Shown one piece after another: positions 63,140-64,000 of a DNA stretch of 64,000 nt. Source of the DNA: a virus; the IMG/VR virus record IMGVR_UViG_3300035663_000004, positions 23,524 through 87,523 of that record, one strand, 5' to 3'. The position numbers were made by a program, and so were the translations under genes. The notes beneath the pieces were generated by a model. It was not told the origin of the DNA. It did no database searches and saw only the letters and a list, made by a program, of their open reading frames with translations. Every line of letters starts with the position of its first letter. The stretch's first letter is position 1.

Positions 63140-64000
63140 TAAACAAATATTTATTTTCTTTATTTATTTTCATTTTTCCGGCTGCCGCATTTTCGCAGAT
63201 CGTGAAGACGGCCGCTATACCTTACACAACCGGGACGCCAACGCACACGCCGTCGGCGTCCGGTTCTGCCTGGGCGATTGATAATTCAACCCTTGACTTG
63301 TGGGTGTATTATGGCAGCGCGTGGAACCTTGCCGGGGAGCGCATACAAACCATATCCGGGTGCGCCGCACCTGCCTACACGCCGGGCACGGGGCAATCGC
63401 TGTTTGTTGTGAACGGCTGTGATTCGCTGTATTATTACCGTTCGGGCGCGTGGGTGCGGATTAACGCTGGCGGCGGTGGCGGTGGCGGCGGCGTGACCGA
63501 CGGCGACAAGGGCGACATAACGGTATCCGCTTCCGGCGCTACGTGGACGATCGATAACACCGTTGTGAATTACGCAAAAATCCAAAACGTATCCAACACA
63601 AACCGCATTTTAGGCCGGGCAACGGCCGGGGCTGGATCGGTAGAAGAGATAACAGTAGGTGGCGATTTGACCCAAAGCGGGTCAAATTTTACGGTTGCTA
63701 ACGACGCCATAACTTTCGCGAAAATGCAGAACAGTGCAGCCGCCGGGCTTTCGGTAGTTGGGCGAAGCGCAAACAGCGCCGGGGATTTCGCCGAAATAAA
63801 CGCGGGTACAGACGGCTTTGTGTTGCGCAGGTCGGGTACTACTTTGGGCTTTGGGACGGTGGCGACGGCGGGTATTGCGGACGCGGCGGTGACTTACGCA
63901 AAAATCCAAAACGTAGCAGGTAACAGCGTGTTGGCTCGTACTGCCAGCGGATCGGGCACCCTTAGCGAGGTGGCGCTTTCGGCTTCTAATTTGTTAGGTC
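63136..64000 (+). CDS. Second exported-type fibre, truncated by window end
   Basis: The ATG at 63136 opens a signal peptide (INKYLFSLFIFIFPAAAFSQ) and a frame that stays open to 64000, so the gene is incomplete here. The first 115 mature residues (LWVYYGSAWNLAGERIQTIS; GCAAPAYTPGTGQSLFVVNG then CDSLYYYRSGAWVRI) are a diverged relative of the start of the 15843 fibre. A glycine linker and the shared DGDKGDITVSASGATWTIDN module follow. From 63493 on, the DNA is about 98% identical to the 15843 gene. It is probably an alternative or second tail fibre. Confidence 0.75.
   Translation, partial: MINKYLFSLFIFIFPAAAFSQIVKTAAIPYTTGTPTHTPSASGSAWAIDNSTLDLWVYYGSAWNLAGERIQTISGCAAPAYTPGTGQSLFVVNGCDSLYYYRSGAWVRINAGGGGGGGGVTDGDKGDITVSASGATWTIDNTVVNYAKIQNVSNTNRILGRATAGAGSVEEITVGGDLTQSGSNFTVANDAITFAKMQNSAAAGLSVVGRSANSAGDFAEINAGTDGFVLRRSGTTLGFGTVATAGIADAAVTYAKIQNVAGNSVLARTASGSGTLSEVALSASNLLG
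63493..64000 (+). repeat. 508-bp direct repeat shared with 21030-21537 (copy 2)
   Basis: Ungapped match with constant offset 42463 to copy 1; ends only because the window ends. Confidence 0.9.

Noticed and set aside
21030-64000. Invertible fibre switch
   Set aside because: The shared blocks are in direct, not inverted, orientation and no site-specific invertase is present.

Overview
The window looks like most of one tailed-phage genome, or a large prophage, from a Bacteroidota host. The virion genes describe a contractile-tailed (myovirus) particle. Sheath, tube, tape measure and the U/X/D, V/W/J/I/H/G baseplate and fibre genes follow the P2 plan. The packaging and head genes are lambda/Mu-like: Nu1-type small terminase, GpA-type large terminase, gpW, lambda-type portal, a protease-capsid fusion, a DUF2190 protein and an FII-type joining protein. 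The host assignment rests on promoters of the Bacteroidota form TAnnTTTG (sometimes with TTTG about 20 bp upstream), on A- or CA-rich leaders without Shine-Dalgarno sequences, and on a FlgJ-like glucosaminidase and DUF5675 protein typical of that phylum. There is no integrase, reverse transcriptase, CRISPR array or insertion sequence. The last gene runs off the right edge, so the genome is incomplete here.

Layout. 148-2834: a DUF1508 protein, a winged-helix protein, then two cell-wall genes, closed by a 40-bp palindromic terminator. 2900-9077: three leftward accessory units with small unknown genes, a ribbon-helix-helix protein, an SSB-like protein ending DDLPF, a RadC/JAMM protein and a small lipoprotein. 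Two of these units share a GTTAAC-type operator, and four genes are separated by copies of one hairpin repeat. 9719-14063: a rightward operon with a phage GroEL, a GroES and a second protein that looks like two fused GroES folds. 14090-24466: exported-type fibre proteins, including a 2285-residue repeat fibre. 24920-37795: the tail module, interrupted at 32004-32616 by a self-contained unit (terminator, promoter, small gene, tRNA-like RNA, terminator). 37792-39663: leftward RecT/RecE-like recombination genes, divergent from an XRE-like regulator. 39783-50351: replication and metabolism (SF2 helicase, SSB, lysozyme-like protein, tiny membrane proteins, metallophosphoesterase, PAPS-reductase-like protein, dNMP kinase, VRR-NUC nuclease, primase-helicase). 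50464-52031: a lysis-type cassette with a unimolecular-spanin candidate. 52130-52503: an AT-rich array of ten TGTAAAC/GTTTACA sites, a candidate origin or operator. 52540-60964: minor tail protein Z, ParB-like protein, packaging and head genes. 61002-64000: tail terminator and a second fibre locus.

How it may work together. The chaperonin operon lies just upstream of the giant fibre genes, so assisted folding of fibres or other virion proteins is a reasonable inference. The two fibre loci share a 508-bp block that is about 98% identical, with almost all differences silent, which points to recent recombination between them. Many units have their own TAnnTTTG box, often only 4-8 nt before the ATG, which suggests leaderless transcripts. 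RecET-like genes and the XRE-like regulator share overlapping divergent promoters and may form a switch. Functions are read from motifs and gene order only; no database search was possible.
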